From: Undaria pinnatifida
Taxonomy: Eukaryota > Sar > Phaeophyceae > Laminariales > Alariaceae
Length of the DNA stretch: 64,000 nucleotides
Direction: 5' to 3'
Assembly: GCA_012845835.1 (NCBI GenBank)
Contig: JABAKD010000029.1
Coordinates: forward strand, 12,911,892 to 12,975,891
Both the position numbers and the translations under genes were made by a program. Of this stretch, positions 33,812 through 45,399 are shown one piece after another. The notes under the pieces were generated by a model. That model had not been told where the DNA came from. It worked only from the letters and a program-made list of their open reading frames with translations, and searched no databases. The first letter of the stretch is position 1, and each line of letters opens with the position of its first letter.

Positions 33812-34198
33812 GTAAGGAATTTCTTATTACACGGCGCCAAGGAGGTATTTCTCAGTTTGGTCGTGAGCGAGTTGCCAAGCCACTCGGGCGGCCGGCCTAA
33901 ATAATTTTAACGCTAATTTTTATCATATACCGGTATGACGCTATAAATACAATGCTTATACTACTATGAAACCGTAGCTTTGGTCGTTCCGGACGCATCC
34001 TCTACTCCAGCAGCCGAGCGGCTTCGTGTGGCTGATGCGTCAATTGTCATATACACGTATCGTTGTTTTTGCCATTCGACAACAGGAAGAATAAGCTTCG
34101 ACGTCCATCACTCATAACCATTTCCAGAAAGTGCACGAAAACCACGGGAATCCAGAAAAACGGAAAACAATTTTAGTTTGTCATTTTTACTTTTTAAG

Positions 34199-34307
34199 TC
34201 CCGCAACATGGTTTCGCTCGATCTTGGCCCTTGGGAGACAGATGGTGGAGATGCGCTCAGGGGGCGGAGGACCAACGAAGATGAAGACTCTTGTACGCGC
34301 CTTTGCG
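34199..34307 (+). CDS. Unknown protein, exon 3 of chain
   Basis: Acceptor in TTTTTACTTTTTAAG opens in phase 0 and GTGAGC at 34308 closes in phase 1. The peptide is acidic: MVSLDLGPWETDGGDALRGR followed by RTNEDEDSCTRLC. Other frames in the same interval are also open, so frame choice rests on phase and splice-site quality. Confidence 0.45.
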
Positions 34308-35139
34308 GTGAGCAAATGTGCTGGCAATTACACTGAATTTCAATCAGCTGTACCTCGCCAAGCGGGCATTGCCACCTTCCGCATTGCAGCCTCGTGTTGG
34401 GGGCATCCTTTTTTGGAATTTGCGTTAGGCACCTGGCATGTGTTTGTGTGCGGGGCAGCAGTAAAAATGTATGACGCCGAAGGCACCGAGACTCCGGCAG
34501 TGTCAACAGCGTAGGACAAATCTACCATGCCGTAGCCGACAGAGATTCAGAATACTCTCGGTCTCAACCACGCAGAGAAGCTTGTATAGAGCAGCTCGTG
34601 CGGGCGAAACTTTGCGCAAAGTATGACGATCGATGTTGTTGCTTTCAATTCAGAAGCTAGTATTGGAATGAAAAAAAGAGGGCAAAAGGCAAAGGACCAT
34701 ATCATACCACGAAGCTTCCCGGAAATGCCTAGGGTACGGTACGGGTACACCGAAATATTCTGCGAGACTACTTCCAGCTGATGAGCTCCAGACCATACCT
34801 TTCCAAAAAACCTGACTTTGAGGAAAAAAACGAGAGGTCTACTCAATGAATAATTTACCGTCACGTGGCCTAGGCGAACACTATTACCCACGTGCAAAGA
34901 GCTCTGGCAATTAATTGATATTTTTCGACGTAGGATGGAACGCCTATTTCCCACTGGGTATGCAGAGCGTTGCCTTGACATATCAGCGGGGGGGCAGGGA
35001 GGAGGTTAAATTTAATGAATTCATACCATTAGCAGGGGAGGTGGTGAAATGTATTGAATTCATGTATACTATGAATATTTCGCGACACCACTTACTTATC
35101 TTGGGTGGTAGAGGGCGACGAGGGATATATATAGACTAT

Positions 35140-35340
35140 ATTTTGAAATGAAAAAATACACTGGAGCTGTGTGTGTGAGATCGACCAAAAAGGAGGTTTG
35201 ATCAAACCTCAGCTTTGCAAGCTGCGTGTGATACTTCGATCGCGCGTGTTACGGGGTGTGTATACCCTCGTGAAGGATACAGGCCGGCGACTCCCCTGCC
35301 GATGCCAGGGTCAACAGGACTAGCGCATTCAATAACACGC
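35140..35340 (+). mobile_element. R1 element copy
   Basis: AAAAATACACTGGAGCTGTG, GCAAGCTGCGTGTGATACTT, GATCGCGCGTGTTACGGGGT, GGCGACTCCCCTGCCG in order. Lies in the intron between exons 3 and 4 of the chain. Confidence 0.75.
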
Positions 35341-35652
35341 TCAGCATCGTTCTGCGCACGGAAACTGGGTAATAGAACACAAAAAGTCTTTGAACGATCC
35401 ACGTCGGCTAGTCCCTCCATTGAGGATTCCCTCCAGCGAAAAATGATTCGTCCAAGAAAAGAGCTACTACTGCGCCTATCATCGTAGAACGCGCTAAACC
35501 AATCCATTCAAATAAGTATTGCCATGCGGCCCTAACCTTAGCCTAAACGTGTGGGTGAACCTTCTTCGTCGAGAGAAAGAAGCCATCATTGATGATGAAT
35601 GTCATGGACATAATCCTCCTCGCCCACGTCTACCGACGTACGCGACTCACAG

Positions 35653-35757
35653 GAGCGCTATCCGCGGGCTGTGTGGTCGAGATTTCGCCAGCTGATGCGC
35701 CAGCCAAAGGCCCAGCGATGTCGACGGGACATGACCGTGTGCGCGATGCTGTTGTCG
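35653..35757 (+). CDS. Unknown protein, exon 4 of chain
   Basis: Acceptor GCGACTCACAG and consensus donor GTGAGT at 35758. Used in phase 1 to 1 it gives ALSAGCVVEISPADAPAKGP then AMSTGHDRVRDAVV. In phase 0 to 0 the same interval gives an equally open Arg-rich peptide. Phase 1 is chosen because exon 3 ends in phase 1. Confidence 0.45.
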
Positions 35758-36447
35758 GTGAGTCGCGGCACGGCCCTTCCCTCTACGAGCCACTCCAGGC
35801 TGAATTTATTGGCCTTGCGTTTTATTACTTACGTCTCAACGCCGTTCAAATAGCGTGGTTGACGTCTTTCAATCGGGTATTTTCTTATCTGTCGCATGCG
35901 GCACGATGTGTGTATTGACGAATCCCCAAACTTTCTGCACCTACGGATGATGTGCAGCACATAACACTTTTTTTATCGAGAATAGTAGTGCTGTTAACGA
36001 AAATCAAGCTGAGATAAACACAAAAATACGAAATCCCGGGGGCCGTTACACTGAAGTTATGGTAACGCGCACCCTCTCCCATATCAGCAACCCAGACTAT
36101 GGATCAGTGGTAGTGCGCGATGCTTATGTTAGGTGTCCCATACTGCATGGCACAGGACCGCTAGGAAGTACCGCAAAGGCCGGCGCGCTTGTGTAGAGTG
36201 AAGAGGTGAAGCAAGAGCTTCTGGATCCGCTTCATTAGTGTTTTGGATTTGGACCCAAACGCGCTGCCGTTGGGTGCTTTTTTATCTTTGAGAGTCAAGA
36301 CCCGCCGCATGTACCGACACTGTAGAAAGCGCGGCTGCATGATAGGTTACCACGTAAAAATTGGAAGGTAGAGCAGACGCCGCTCTAAATACATAAACGA
36401 GCAGCGTGAACTGTCTCACTTCAATGCTAAGTTGGCGAGATCAAGTA

Positions 36448-36552
36448 TTACGGAGGGCAATAGTAAATAGGACCAAATATTGTTAGTAAAAATAGATGAA
36501 TATATAGGTTTTTGTGTGCACCGTAGGTCCTATTTACTAGGGTCCCCCGTAA
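36448..36552 (-). mobile_element. 105-bp TA-flanked miniature element (Tc1/mariner-like), copy 2
   Basis: TTACGGAGGGC...GGTCCCCCGTAA between TA dinucleotides, with an internal sequence that is the reverse complement of copy 1 with few changes. It lies in an intron of the chain. The right TIR is closer to copy 1 than the left. Confidence 0.85.
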
Positions 36553-36763
36553 TAGTACCCAGGGTCACGCGCGATAGAACACGCAAAGCCGGGATTTGGT
36601 GTTCGCCTCGATTACATATTTTTTTTCTGAATACACACGTTAGCTGTGGGTTTGTGACGACTAGAATGGGCGCCCTCTGTAATATGATAGAAGGAGCCAA
36701 TCTCTCTGCAAGTATTACAGAAAGCGCCAAAATTCAGTCATCATGGCAATAGCTTAAGGCTCG

Positions 36764-37003
36764 TAAAAACCCAAACATTTCGGCCGAAGAGACGGTGCTC
36801 GGAGTCGGGTGCCACTACTTAGTAGTACGTGCTCACTCGTGGTGACATACAAAAAAGAGAAAACATCGGCGCTAAATGAACGTTTCATGCTATTTGATGC
36901 GGGCGCTTTCTGCACTTCGTGGTGGGGAGGAGCCCTGCCCTGCAAAGTCTGGATCACAGAGCAAGACCACTTTTGGAACTATGGGCCAATGCGTAAACCG
37001 TAA
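36764..37003 (+). CDS. Open frame with protein-like composition, status unclear
   Basis: 79 codons to a TAA at 37001, including ERFMLFDAGAFCTSWWGGAL and PCKVWITEQDHFWNYGP. The Trp/Phe/Tyr content looks genuine, but I found no convincing acceptor and it would conflict with the exon chain if read as a last exon. Alternative terminal exon or element remnant. Confidence 0.25.
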
Positions 37004-37089
37004 CGGGTCCCTATAGTCTTGCTCGAAGCACGCTATTCATAGAAGGCACTATGGTAATGCGGGCGGCTCAGACGATAGATGTTCCGTAG

Positions 37090-37290
37090 CTCCGTACCTT
37101 GAGCAGGCAAGCAGCAACCATTACGATATACCTACGGATTTGCACGAACGATCTTCGTGCATCTGTTGTTTTGCACCAACGATCGGATAATTATGGCTCT
37201 GCGCCAACAATCTTCGTGTATCTATTGTTATATGCCAACGATAGTATACCTTAGTCCATGCGCCAACGATATACCATGAATGGTTGTACT
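37090..37290. repeat. ~40-bp tandem repeat GCGCCAACGAT
   Basis: Units share (T)GC(A/G)CCAACGAT and ATCTTCGTG(T/C)ATCT(A/G)TTGTT, repeated about four times with drift. Confidence 0.7.
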
Positions 37291-37418
37291 CGTATGCATG
37301 CTCTACGGTGTGAGCCTCATTATGCATTGAACTCCTTAGGGTAATCGCGCTTTTTTTTATGGTCTTTGATGGTGGGCCTGCCAGGATATCGACAATCCGT
37401 TTTTCAGGTACACGACAG

Positions 37419-37803
37419 CAGCATGGCCCATCTCAAGACTGGTCGACCTTGCCACTGACTCCCGTTTAGTGGAGAAACCCCCTTACGCTGTCCTCTACGA
37501 GGAAGGAGAGACGGCCGCAAGGGTCATCGGCAAAGACCCTCTAGGACCTGTGCTAGCGAGCAACAACACATCGAGCATCGGAGTTGACAGCAGTAAGCGA
37601 CGACCAATTGGCAGCACACCACATCAAGCCACAGGCGAAACTGGTGGCGAGCAAGCGAAGGCAGGAAGCAGAGGAACTGGTAGCGGGCTAGCCAAGAGGC
37701 CTGGGAGAAGGCGGGATAGACGGGGAGGGGAGCCAGAAGAAACATGGACAGTGGGAGCTTATGTGATAATGCGCGGTTCAGTGGGCCTTCACGTCTTGGA
37801 GAG
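37419..37803 (+). CDS. Unknown protein, exon 5 of chain
   Basis: Three adjacent acceptors (37407, 37418, 37421) follow GACAATCCGTTTTTCAG. The second and third fit the phase 1 of exon 4. Donor GTAAGC at 37804, phase 2. About 128 codons: RLVDLATDSRLVEKPPYAVL, then YEEGETAARVIGKDPLGPVL, a Gly/Ser/Arg-rich middle, and TWTVGAYVIMRGSVGLHVLE. The ordered first third suggests a folded domain. No family recognised. Confidence 0.5.
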
Positions 37804-39419
37804 GTAAGCACAATATGCGCTCATCGGACGAGTCATCATCTATATAAGTCCTATCATCGCTATGAATGACGATGTCTTTGCGGCGAGCAGGAAGAGTAGG
37901 TAAGGATGATGAATAAGCCATCCCACTAAAGCCTGCCCCTATCGTGTGTCGACCAACGGTGTTTGCGAATTGAGGTGGTGTGCCGGAAGAAATTGTATGC
38001 CGATACTTTGACGGGATAATTTTTATCTTGATTTGGTGTACATCTCCGCTGACGACGGCGAGAGATTGCACCACCGGTGAATAGGTTGAAATCATGTTCG
38101 CGGCGAAGACGATGCGCGGTATCACGAATAAATGTGGCTTGCGAAACGCTGTGCTGCTTTATGCGCTGAGGGTGGCGTGAACCTCTACAATTGCGATTCA
38201 GGAAATGTTGTTTTGTCTGTAGATTACGACGGTAAATGCCCAAAATTGGGTGTGAAGAGTACACATACTTGTTCACTCTGTATTTATGAGTGTTAGAAGC
38301 CGAGGGAGCACTCTTAGGAGCTGATGAGCGAAAGCGGGATTAGGTCTGCAGGTCAATCGGGGGTTCGGAGTAACAGTAACGGGTGTTCGAAAGTGCAAGA
38401 GTATATTCGAATTTGGGGATTTGCTTCGTGACTTCAGCGTGTAAGAGCCATGCCTTGGTTGCTTTTTGAATCACTTTCTGCGTTCTAGTTACTAGTATGA
38501 TGAAGGTATTATGGTATTTCTGGTTTAGGTGATGTATAATTCGGAGTATCAGCGACTCAAATGCGAGATTCTTTGCGATTTCTACTATTGAAGCTTTATG
38601 GGGGAAATTTGGGAGGTAGAACACTGTTTTGAGACGTTTGGAATAGTGTGTTTTTGCTTTTCATTGTCTGGTATGGCATTATTATGTTTTGGGATTTGAG
38701 CAATTGGAATTTGGATAGATTTTGGTGTGCACCCAGCCGGGAGGCAGTTTTCCGATAATATGGTGACGTTTGGGACTACTGCCCTAATACACTCGTTTTA
38801 ACCCTATTTCACCAGCTGACATCCGTTTCATTTCAGTGGACTAACACCAATTGTTGCGGCAGTTCGGTACTGATCACCGGGTTGACGTCGGTTTTTTTCG
38901 GGCTCTGGATGGTAGTTTTCGGAGTGACTTTCAGAGACTATGTTGCTGCAATCTTTCTCTCACGGTAGGGTATTGAGGGAAGGTATTGATTCACAGCATT
39001 CTTCATCGACTCGTTTTACGTTGATGAAGCGAAAATATGGTGTCATTCCGAATCAGTTAGTTATAAAGCAGGGAGGCTGCTGCTGATCGCACGTGTAGAA
39101 TGGCACAATGACACTGTTGTGATGATATTAGGGAGCGTCAGTAGTAGATTGGCGTTATAGCAGCGATAAATCCGTGTCGGGATATCCCGAATGGTCGAGT
39201 TTTTGTTCTGCTGGTGTCGCCGCACTCGACCACTGCACTTGAGTTGTTGATCGATGGATAGACTTGGTGACTACATGGATGCCCGCCGAGGCAGCTTCAT
39301 GTGCTATCTTCTGGCAATCTCATCACCTCTTTTGTCCGAGCAACGGGCAAGCCCGTCACGTCTCTAGGGCCAAGGAGCATTGTTGCTTGTTATCACTGAA
39401 ACACATCACCACAATCTAG
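37804..39419. other. A+T-rich intron-like region with minus-strand open fragments
   Basis: Lower GC than the flanks. On the minus strand, frames of 90-116 codons occur at 37778-38125, 37926-38276 and 38340-38624 with ordinary amino-acid composition, but they are broken by stops and shifts. I could not match them to reverse transcriptase, RNase H or integrase. A decayed element is possible. Confidence 0.35.
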
Positions 39420-39612
39420 TCCGCACTCACAAGACAGCCTCAAACGCCCAACCTGCGTCTCTCTCGCCCGTGCAAGGGGGGCAGCAGCGAACCAACCAAC
39501 AGTCGCTTCTCAGGAAGATTTGGCCGCAAAAGCCACCCGAGGACAACCGATGTACTTGCCGCGTCCACCGCCCGAATGGGAGGCCGCGGAAGAAGCGGTG
39601 GCTGTGGCTGCG
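39420..39612 (+). CDS. Unknown protein, exon 6 of chain
   Basis: Phase-2 acceptors at 39419 (AATCTAG) or 39437 (AAGACAG), donor GTAACT at 39613 closing in phase 0. Peptide includes QPTVASQEDLAAKATRGQPM and YLPRPPPEWEAAEEAVAVAA. The other two frames are also open over much of the interval, so confidence is limited. Confidence 0.4.
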
Positions 39613-40439
39613 GTAACTAAGGTATTTCGGCCCGCGCAATGTAGTCGCTCCTGATAACGCTATTTAAATCAACCGAGGGCGGAGGTTCATGGACCAACCG
39701 AGATGCCACAGTCGCTTCAGCTATACACGCACATGTTCAAGTATCCGTTTGCGTTCAAGGATTAGGATAATACAAGCACAAGTACACACGCACGTAGAAA
39801 CACATGCACATACACATTCATATACGCGTTACGCGGTACACGTACATGTACACGTCATGCCCACCCATTCCTCCCTTCCCATGTAGACCCCGCGAGGATC
39901 AATAGTACTGCGCGGGGGTAAAGTTCCCTCTGGGGCGTTCAATCCAATCTATAGACTCTTTGCCGTACTTCGAACTTCGAGAGATGGGCCAGCCTCTGAA
40001 ACACATTGTTGCCAACGTTGGGCTCCGAGAAGAGGCTCAGTTTGTTAAAAAAATGTTGATGATGTTACAAATGATAATTACACGCAACGGGAGCACGCGG
40101 ACACTCTGGATCGACCTGCAGCTATTGTTGTTGTAGTAGTAGAAGAGACCCTACGAGACAAAGAATGGACACGCGTGTATAATCACGTTATTTTCGTGTG
40201 TCTGGTGTGTTACGCATGAAAGACCTAATAGTCAAACTGATTAGAGGCAGAGTTTCATGTCAGATGATTCCCATTATCTTCCATGCATAGTGTGCACGAA
40301 GTACCTGACCACGTGCCTGACCAGGTGCCTCGTACCTGGTAACCAATACGTTATTTCAATGCGATCCCATAGAACGCCTGCTCCTTGCGGTGGAAACGAA
40401 AACTCTCGAACTAGGATGGCATCCAAAGTAACAGGGGAG

Positions 40440-40557
40440 ATGGTGGTCTGCCCGAACTGCGGAGTCGGAGGCAAGCCATGGCAGAGCACCTCGAGGCGTC
40501 GCTGCTGGGGAGCGGCGCAGGGCCTCGCCGTCCACGCACTCGAAATGTGGCGCCTAA
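40440..40557 (+). CDS. Unknown protein, exon 7 of chain (frame uncertain)
   Basis: Acceptor ACAGGGGAG opens in phase 0 and donor GTGAGA at 40558 closes in phase 1. Peptide MVVCPNCGVGGKPWQSTSRR then RCWGAAQGLAVHALEMWRL has one CxxC pair. An acceptor five bases earlier would give a different frame ending at TAA 40555. A family Y element begins 17 bp after the donor. Confidence 0.3.
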
Positions 40558-40574
40558 GTGAGAAGATACGTTAG

Positions 40575-40862
40575 ACCAAAGCTATGGTAGGGAGGGGGTC
40601 CCATTTTTAGGGACCTTTTTTGCAGCGGCGCGGGGTCACTCGCGCGAGTGACCCACCCCCCTGTTCCTTGCGGTCATAGGCTTTCGTACTTTTTTCAATT
40701 TCGCGATATGGATCCTTAATGGGATGGTTATCTGGGTTGCGCCAAAGTAACCACCTAATGCGTTTTGGTCAGTGAGGTACAGAGTCACTCGTGCGACTGG
40801 TGAAGGCCACAGGTTGTGAAAGAGGGGGGCGTATTAACATCCTCTCTACCGTAGCCTTGCTC
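40575..40862 (+). mobile_element. Family Y miniature inverted-repeat element
   Basis: Left GACCAAAGCTATGGTAGGGA, right CTCTCTACCGTAGCCTTGCTC. GTCACTCGCGCGAGTGAC at 40635-40652 is a perfect 18-bp palindrome. A second, imperfect one (GTCACTCGTGCGACTGG) is near 40785. Flanks TTA and TTTA hint at a 3-bp target duplication but this is not certain. Confidence 0.8.
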
Positions 40863-41750
40863 TTTAGTTCGAGCGAACGTGGGTGTCGAATCTTGACGGC
40901 GCCGAACATTAGCCTGGGGACATTGGCTGTGGCACCAGGTAGAAGCGTTGCAATCGTTTTTTTTTTTTTGAGTCGTGAGAGAGACGTTTCTCACCTCGGT
41001 GCGGTGCGTTCGTTGTAACCTTCTGCGATCTCGTGAGTATCTCGCCCACTGTTCTCTTCTCCCTTTTTCCCTGCTGTAATACTAGCCTGGTTTCTGATTA
41101 AATTACCGCCTACTAGTTGTCTTGGGTGACCAAGCCTCCGAATGGTACAGTACCATCAGGATTTTGTTCATGTCATGTGTGGGTGTGTACATACTTCTGT
41201 TGGTTGATTTAATATTGCACAACCTGTTGAAACCACGAGGAGAGGCTATTGTACCTCGCAGGCACATTTCTCAGTACCAGCGAATATAACGAGTATCATT
41301 AATAGAGGCCCACAAGCTACGCACATTCCTCGCGACCAACACACGCACAGCACCGAAACTCTAGCAAAGTCCCACGAGCTCTGCCCGCGCGCACGATAAC
41401 CTCTCTGTAGAGTGCAAAGGTGTCGAAAACGTTAAAAAGCCGACGAAGCAAAATATCACTTCTTGGACTTACGCAGAACAAGTATAATATCTCCCTGCCC
41501 CACGGATATAGACGATGACCACAAAATGTGAACCGAGAAAAGGAGAAGACAACCAAAATGTTTTATGTAGTATGTAGGACAACCGCAATGATAGCCCAAA
41601 TGTTGAAGGTGTCTGGAAACGGTGCTCGGTCTCGAAAGAGAAGCGTGGTCAGTGGTCAAATGACTAACACACGGAACGAATGGACACTCCCCCCCCCGCC
41701 CACCGCACTGTATACCACGACTGCAAAAAGGTGGAGGGCTTGTCGCTTAG

Positions 41751-42163
41751 GGCCTGGTGCCTTGTTCGGTGACCGTCCCGCGACGACCGGCCGACTTGCG
41801 AATAACAAGTCCAATGGCACCGACACCAGTAGCAGCTCAAACGGCGACGGTAGCGGTAGCGGCAACAGCGTCAGCCGCGGTGACCACCCGCCAAACGATA
41901 CTTGTCACCCATCAGCAACACCATCCTCGGCAAGATCAATACCGGCAATGCCAGGCTCGGCAACAACAGCCTCGGCAACGCCTACCTCGGTAAAGCCAGC
42001 CGGGAACACGGAAAATCGGGCGTCTGCACTGGAGACGGCCGTGACGGTGGAGCCGACGGAGCTGCTGGAGATTGGACTGGGCGCGTACCGAAATTTTTTG
42101 GCGGATGGCGTGAAGGACAAGATCGACCACGCTGTGGCAATACTCAGAGAAACCGGGGTGATG
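41751..42163 (+). CDS. Unknown protein, exon 8 of chain
   Basis: Acceptor CTTGTCGCTTAG opens in phase 1 and donor GTGCGT at 42164 closes in phase 0. A Ser/Gly/Asn/Pro/Thr-rich low-complexity first part is followed by an ordered amphipathic segment: EPTELLEIGLGAYRNFLADG then VKDKIDHAVAILRETGVM. Reading upstream of the acceptor stays open to about 41528, so a longer exon or a gene start at 41551 is an alternative. Confidence 0.5.
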
Positions 42164-42169
42164 GTGCGT

Positions 42170-42545
42170 GATCCGCCTGTTACGTCTAACCACTATGCCC
42201 GTAAATGCAAGTACCGTTTGGGCATAAACACGAGTATCCAAACGGTCCTTATGTACAATGTCCGAAAAATATGAGGACTGCCTAGGCTTGAATGCAAGTA
42301 TCCAAACGGCTCTCATGGTTCATGCCCGGAAATCTAAGGACCACGTGGGTGTGAACATGATGAAGGCATTTTTGTGCGAGATCCGTTTTTCAAATCATAC
42401 CTCCATACCCGTAAGTGTGAGGATCGTTTGGGCATAAATGCATGTACAGTATCCATTATGCCACGATATGTCGGGAAATCTGAGGACCGCGTGGGTTTAA
42501 ATATGAGCATATAGACAGTCAACATTACGCCGCGTGACCCGGGCT
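42170..42545. repeat. ~95-120-bp tandem repeat
   Basis: GCCCGTAAATGCAAGTACCG, TTTGGGCATAAA and GAGTATCCAAACGG recur with drift about four times directly after the exon 8 donor. Confidence 0.7.
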
Positions 42546-42559
42546 TGAAAACGCTCCAG

Positions 42560-43407
42560 GTATCACTTTGTCCAACAGTGTGCGGGCCGCTTGCGCAGTA
42601 AATTTGAAATGGGTATTAAAACGTTCGTTACATTTTAGGACAGGGTATTGCGCGTCATACATTGCCTACTTTGGCATTGAAGGTGCCCGCTGTCGTCGAA
42701 GTCCCCGTACGCTCCTCTATACTTTCGCATCGGAGTGCAATGTTTTAGCCCGTCAGCAGCCGCCTAGCGATCGGCACTCAAATTAGATTTGCCCCTTCAC
42801 GAAGTGAGGGGCGGCTGGGCAGAGGTGATCATCGCATAAAATAAGGGTGTGCTAGGATAACTCGATCCGAAGACATATGGGAGAGGCCTCACTATCCCGA
42901 AAACACATGAACAACATGACTCGCGCCTTTACAGCGTTAAAAGGACAGCCGAGAAGGTATTGCGTGGAAATGAACCAGAGCAATAGGCGGAAACATATAC
43001 GGGGATTATCCTAACCCCGTTATAACCTAACTCACGGCTTTTGGGGGCGAAACACTAGGAATGTGCGTAGAAATGGCTTTGCAGTTCTCAAAGGACTACG
43101 TATCATGTGAATGTACCCAAGGAAGGAACACGCGAATAGTCGGCAAAAATATCGCATACTCTGTGGCCCGTTGTTGAGAAAAATGCGGTCTTGAAGGGAG
43201 GACAAGCAAAGATCACAATGACAGTTTAGGTTTACCCTCGCTGCGTCAACTCAACACCCCGTGCTCCCCCCCCTCCCCCCCCCCTTCCCCCACCTCGCAC
43301 CACCTCCCCCGCCCCTCCGTCTCCCCTCCCTGCCCCCCCCATCCAACGCCTTCGCCCCCGACCTAATGTCCATCACCACCAATAACGCGCTAAAAAACAA
43401 TAATTAG
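42560..43407. other. Intron-like region ending in a C-rich pyrimidine tract
   Basis: No coding support. 43256-43342 is almost entirely C/T (long C runs) and precedes the acceptor at 43407, so it may act as an extended polypyrimidine tract. Confidence 0.45.
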
Positions 43408-44181
43408 CACGGGGTCCCAACTCCGGCCTTGGAGCGCATCTGCCGGTATGCGACGGACCACACCGCCAGCTCAAGTGAAACAAGCGCTATGTATACTCCT
43501 CTAGCCAACCCAGGAGCGCCAGTATCGGGACGCCACATCAGCGGCAAAAAATCCAGCAGAGTCATTTGTCGAAAGGGGGCGGTGCGAGGAACTGCATTCT
43601 TTATCGCTGAAGGTCACGGGGAAGTGGTCATTGGAGGAGGTCGGCACCATCAACAAGATTCAGCGGAATTTCCCATTGAGAGCTTTTTCCCCAACAACGC
43701 CGGTGGGCGTAGGAGGAGGAGGCGCCGTCGTTGGTATCGAAGCCCGAGTGGTGATAGCGTGGCAGGGGCGGTTGGTAACAGCTGCCATTTTCCGGGGGGG
43801 GTGTCTCCGGAGAGATCGAGCGGCCGATATCAAGACAACAGGGCGACACATGTCGGATACCCAATGGTACAGGAGGCGCAACGGGTACAGGAGGCGCACC
43901 CGGTACCTGAGACGCAGTCAGCGCTATCAACGGCAGGCTTGGAGAAAACGCCTGAGATTGAACCAGCAGGCCTAGGTAGAACAGATCTGGGCGTGGGGTT
44001 TCCACCGACCAGTCAAATGTCGTCGTTGGCGATGACGTCGGAGGCATCCGTTGAACGAGTGTTGCATGGAGAGGGCGACGAGTGGCGGAGCGGCACGGGA
44101 CGTCGTGGGGTCGGGTCGGTAGCGGTGGCAGCGGTGTTGAAGAGAGGGGACTTTTTTGGTGTGGCCCCGATGTCGCCAACG
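43408..44181 (+). CDS. Unknown protein, exon 9 of chain
   Basis: Acceptor AATAATTAG opens in phase 0 and donor GTAAAC at 44182 closes in phase 0, 258 codons. Contains a run of eight Arg near residue 105, a QEAQRVQEAHPVPETQ repeat-like piece, and TSEASVERVLHGEGDEWRSG. A GTATGT donor at 44214 (phase 2) is an alternative. Mostly low-complexity and disordered; no recognised domain. Confidence 0.5.
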
Positions 44182-44805
44182 GTAAACCAGGCGAGCGAGT
44201 TTGGAGCACTTATGTATGTATGCGCGTTGCAGGTTCTTTGTCTGTATTGATTGCGCTTCAGTATAAACGTACCACGATAAGGGTACAGCACCTCTTTTTG
44301 ACCAAAACATTTCTGACCGGCGGGGGTATCTACTAAACTAGACTAACAGCCTACCCAATGTGGTTGCAACCCCAGTTGTGTTTGTCGGTATTGTTGGCTT
44401 TGTACGCAAGCAATGGGACTGTTCATCAGGAAATGCATACATCGCTTCTGAACGTCAGGTTTTGTGCGAGGTGCAGCGCTCGTCAAATAACGACCCTCAG
44501 AGAATACAGTTGCATTCCTGCGGTAGCATGCGCGAGTCTCAAACGAGCGTTTCGGAGTCCCACGATATTTCTTGTGGTACATCACCGGCAGCGATCTTGG
44601 GCAAGAGTAGTTGGATGACGGGCTCTTTAAACAGCTCCATATGCACCACAGGACCGCATGTGTAGTGAGGCATGAACAGCGCACTAAGCAATGTACCACC
44701 TTGCTCGTCTTAAGGGAATGTATTTTGCTCGAAACGTTGATCAATAGAACGTTTCCCGTCATCTCAACCCGACCCCTGGCTTCCGCTCTACGTTTCGTGC
44801 CTCAG

Positions 44806-45396
44806 AATACTGCGCAAAGCGCCAAACAACTAAACGAGCAGGCCGGTGAGACAACTAACTCCCATACTGAGCACTTTCCAACGGACAATACTAAACAGCT
44901 ACCATTGGCGACGACCATGGTAGCGGCGGCAGCAGCGGTGGAGGTAGACGAGCCAGAGACACCTGCCGTGGCACCTAAAACAGCACAATCGGGTGAGCCT
45001 GAGATGTCTGCCATGGCATTTGCAGCGGCACGTCCAAGCGTCACAGTGACCCCAGAAGCAAGCGTAACAACATCCAAGATGGCGTGTTTAAGCGTCACAT
45101 TGACTGCAGAAACAACTTCTACTGCATCTAAAATCACGCGTTCGAGGGTCACAGCAACTCCAGACCCACCCGTTGTTCGCGGTGACGCTTCAAAGTCATC
45201 TGCGCCGGCCTTTGCGGGTTTTCACACCGCGTCGCTGGTGGCTGGGCCGGGCGGCGTAAAATGCTTGGCGGTGCGGTTGACCGTGCTCCAGAAGGTGTGC
45301 CCTCCCGTGCACGCGAGATTGAAGAAGGCGGTTGCTGAAAGGTGCGCAGGGGTGGGAGACTCTGTCTACAATAGCGAGTGCATCGACATTTTCTGA
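44806..45396 (+). CDS. Unknown protein, exon 10 (terminal) of chain
   Basis: Acceptor CTACGTTTCGTGCCTCAG opens in phase 0 and the frame ends at TGA 45394-45396, 197 codons with the stop. An Ala/Thr/Val-rich first part shows a diverged internal repeat of about 23 residues (ARPSVTVTPEASVTTSK, ACLSVTLTAETTSTASK, TRSRVTATPD). The end is ordered (CLAVRLTVLQKVCPPVHARL then KKAVAERCAGVGDSVYNSEC). Confidence 0.5.
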   Translation, partial: NTAQSAKQLNEQAGETTNSHTEHFPTDNTKQLPLATTMVAAAAAVEVDEPETPAVAPKTAQSGEPEMSAMAFAAARPSVTVTPEASVTTSKMACLSVTLTAETTSTASKITRSRVTATPDPPVVRGDASKSSAPAFAGFHTASLVAGPGGVKCLAVRLTVLQKVCPPVHARLKKAVAERCAGVGDSVYNSECIDIF

Positions 45397-45399
45397 AGG

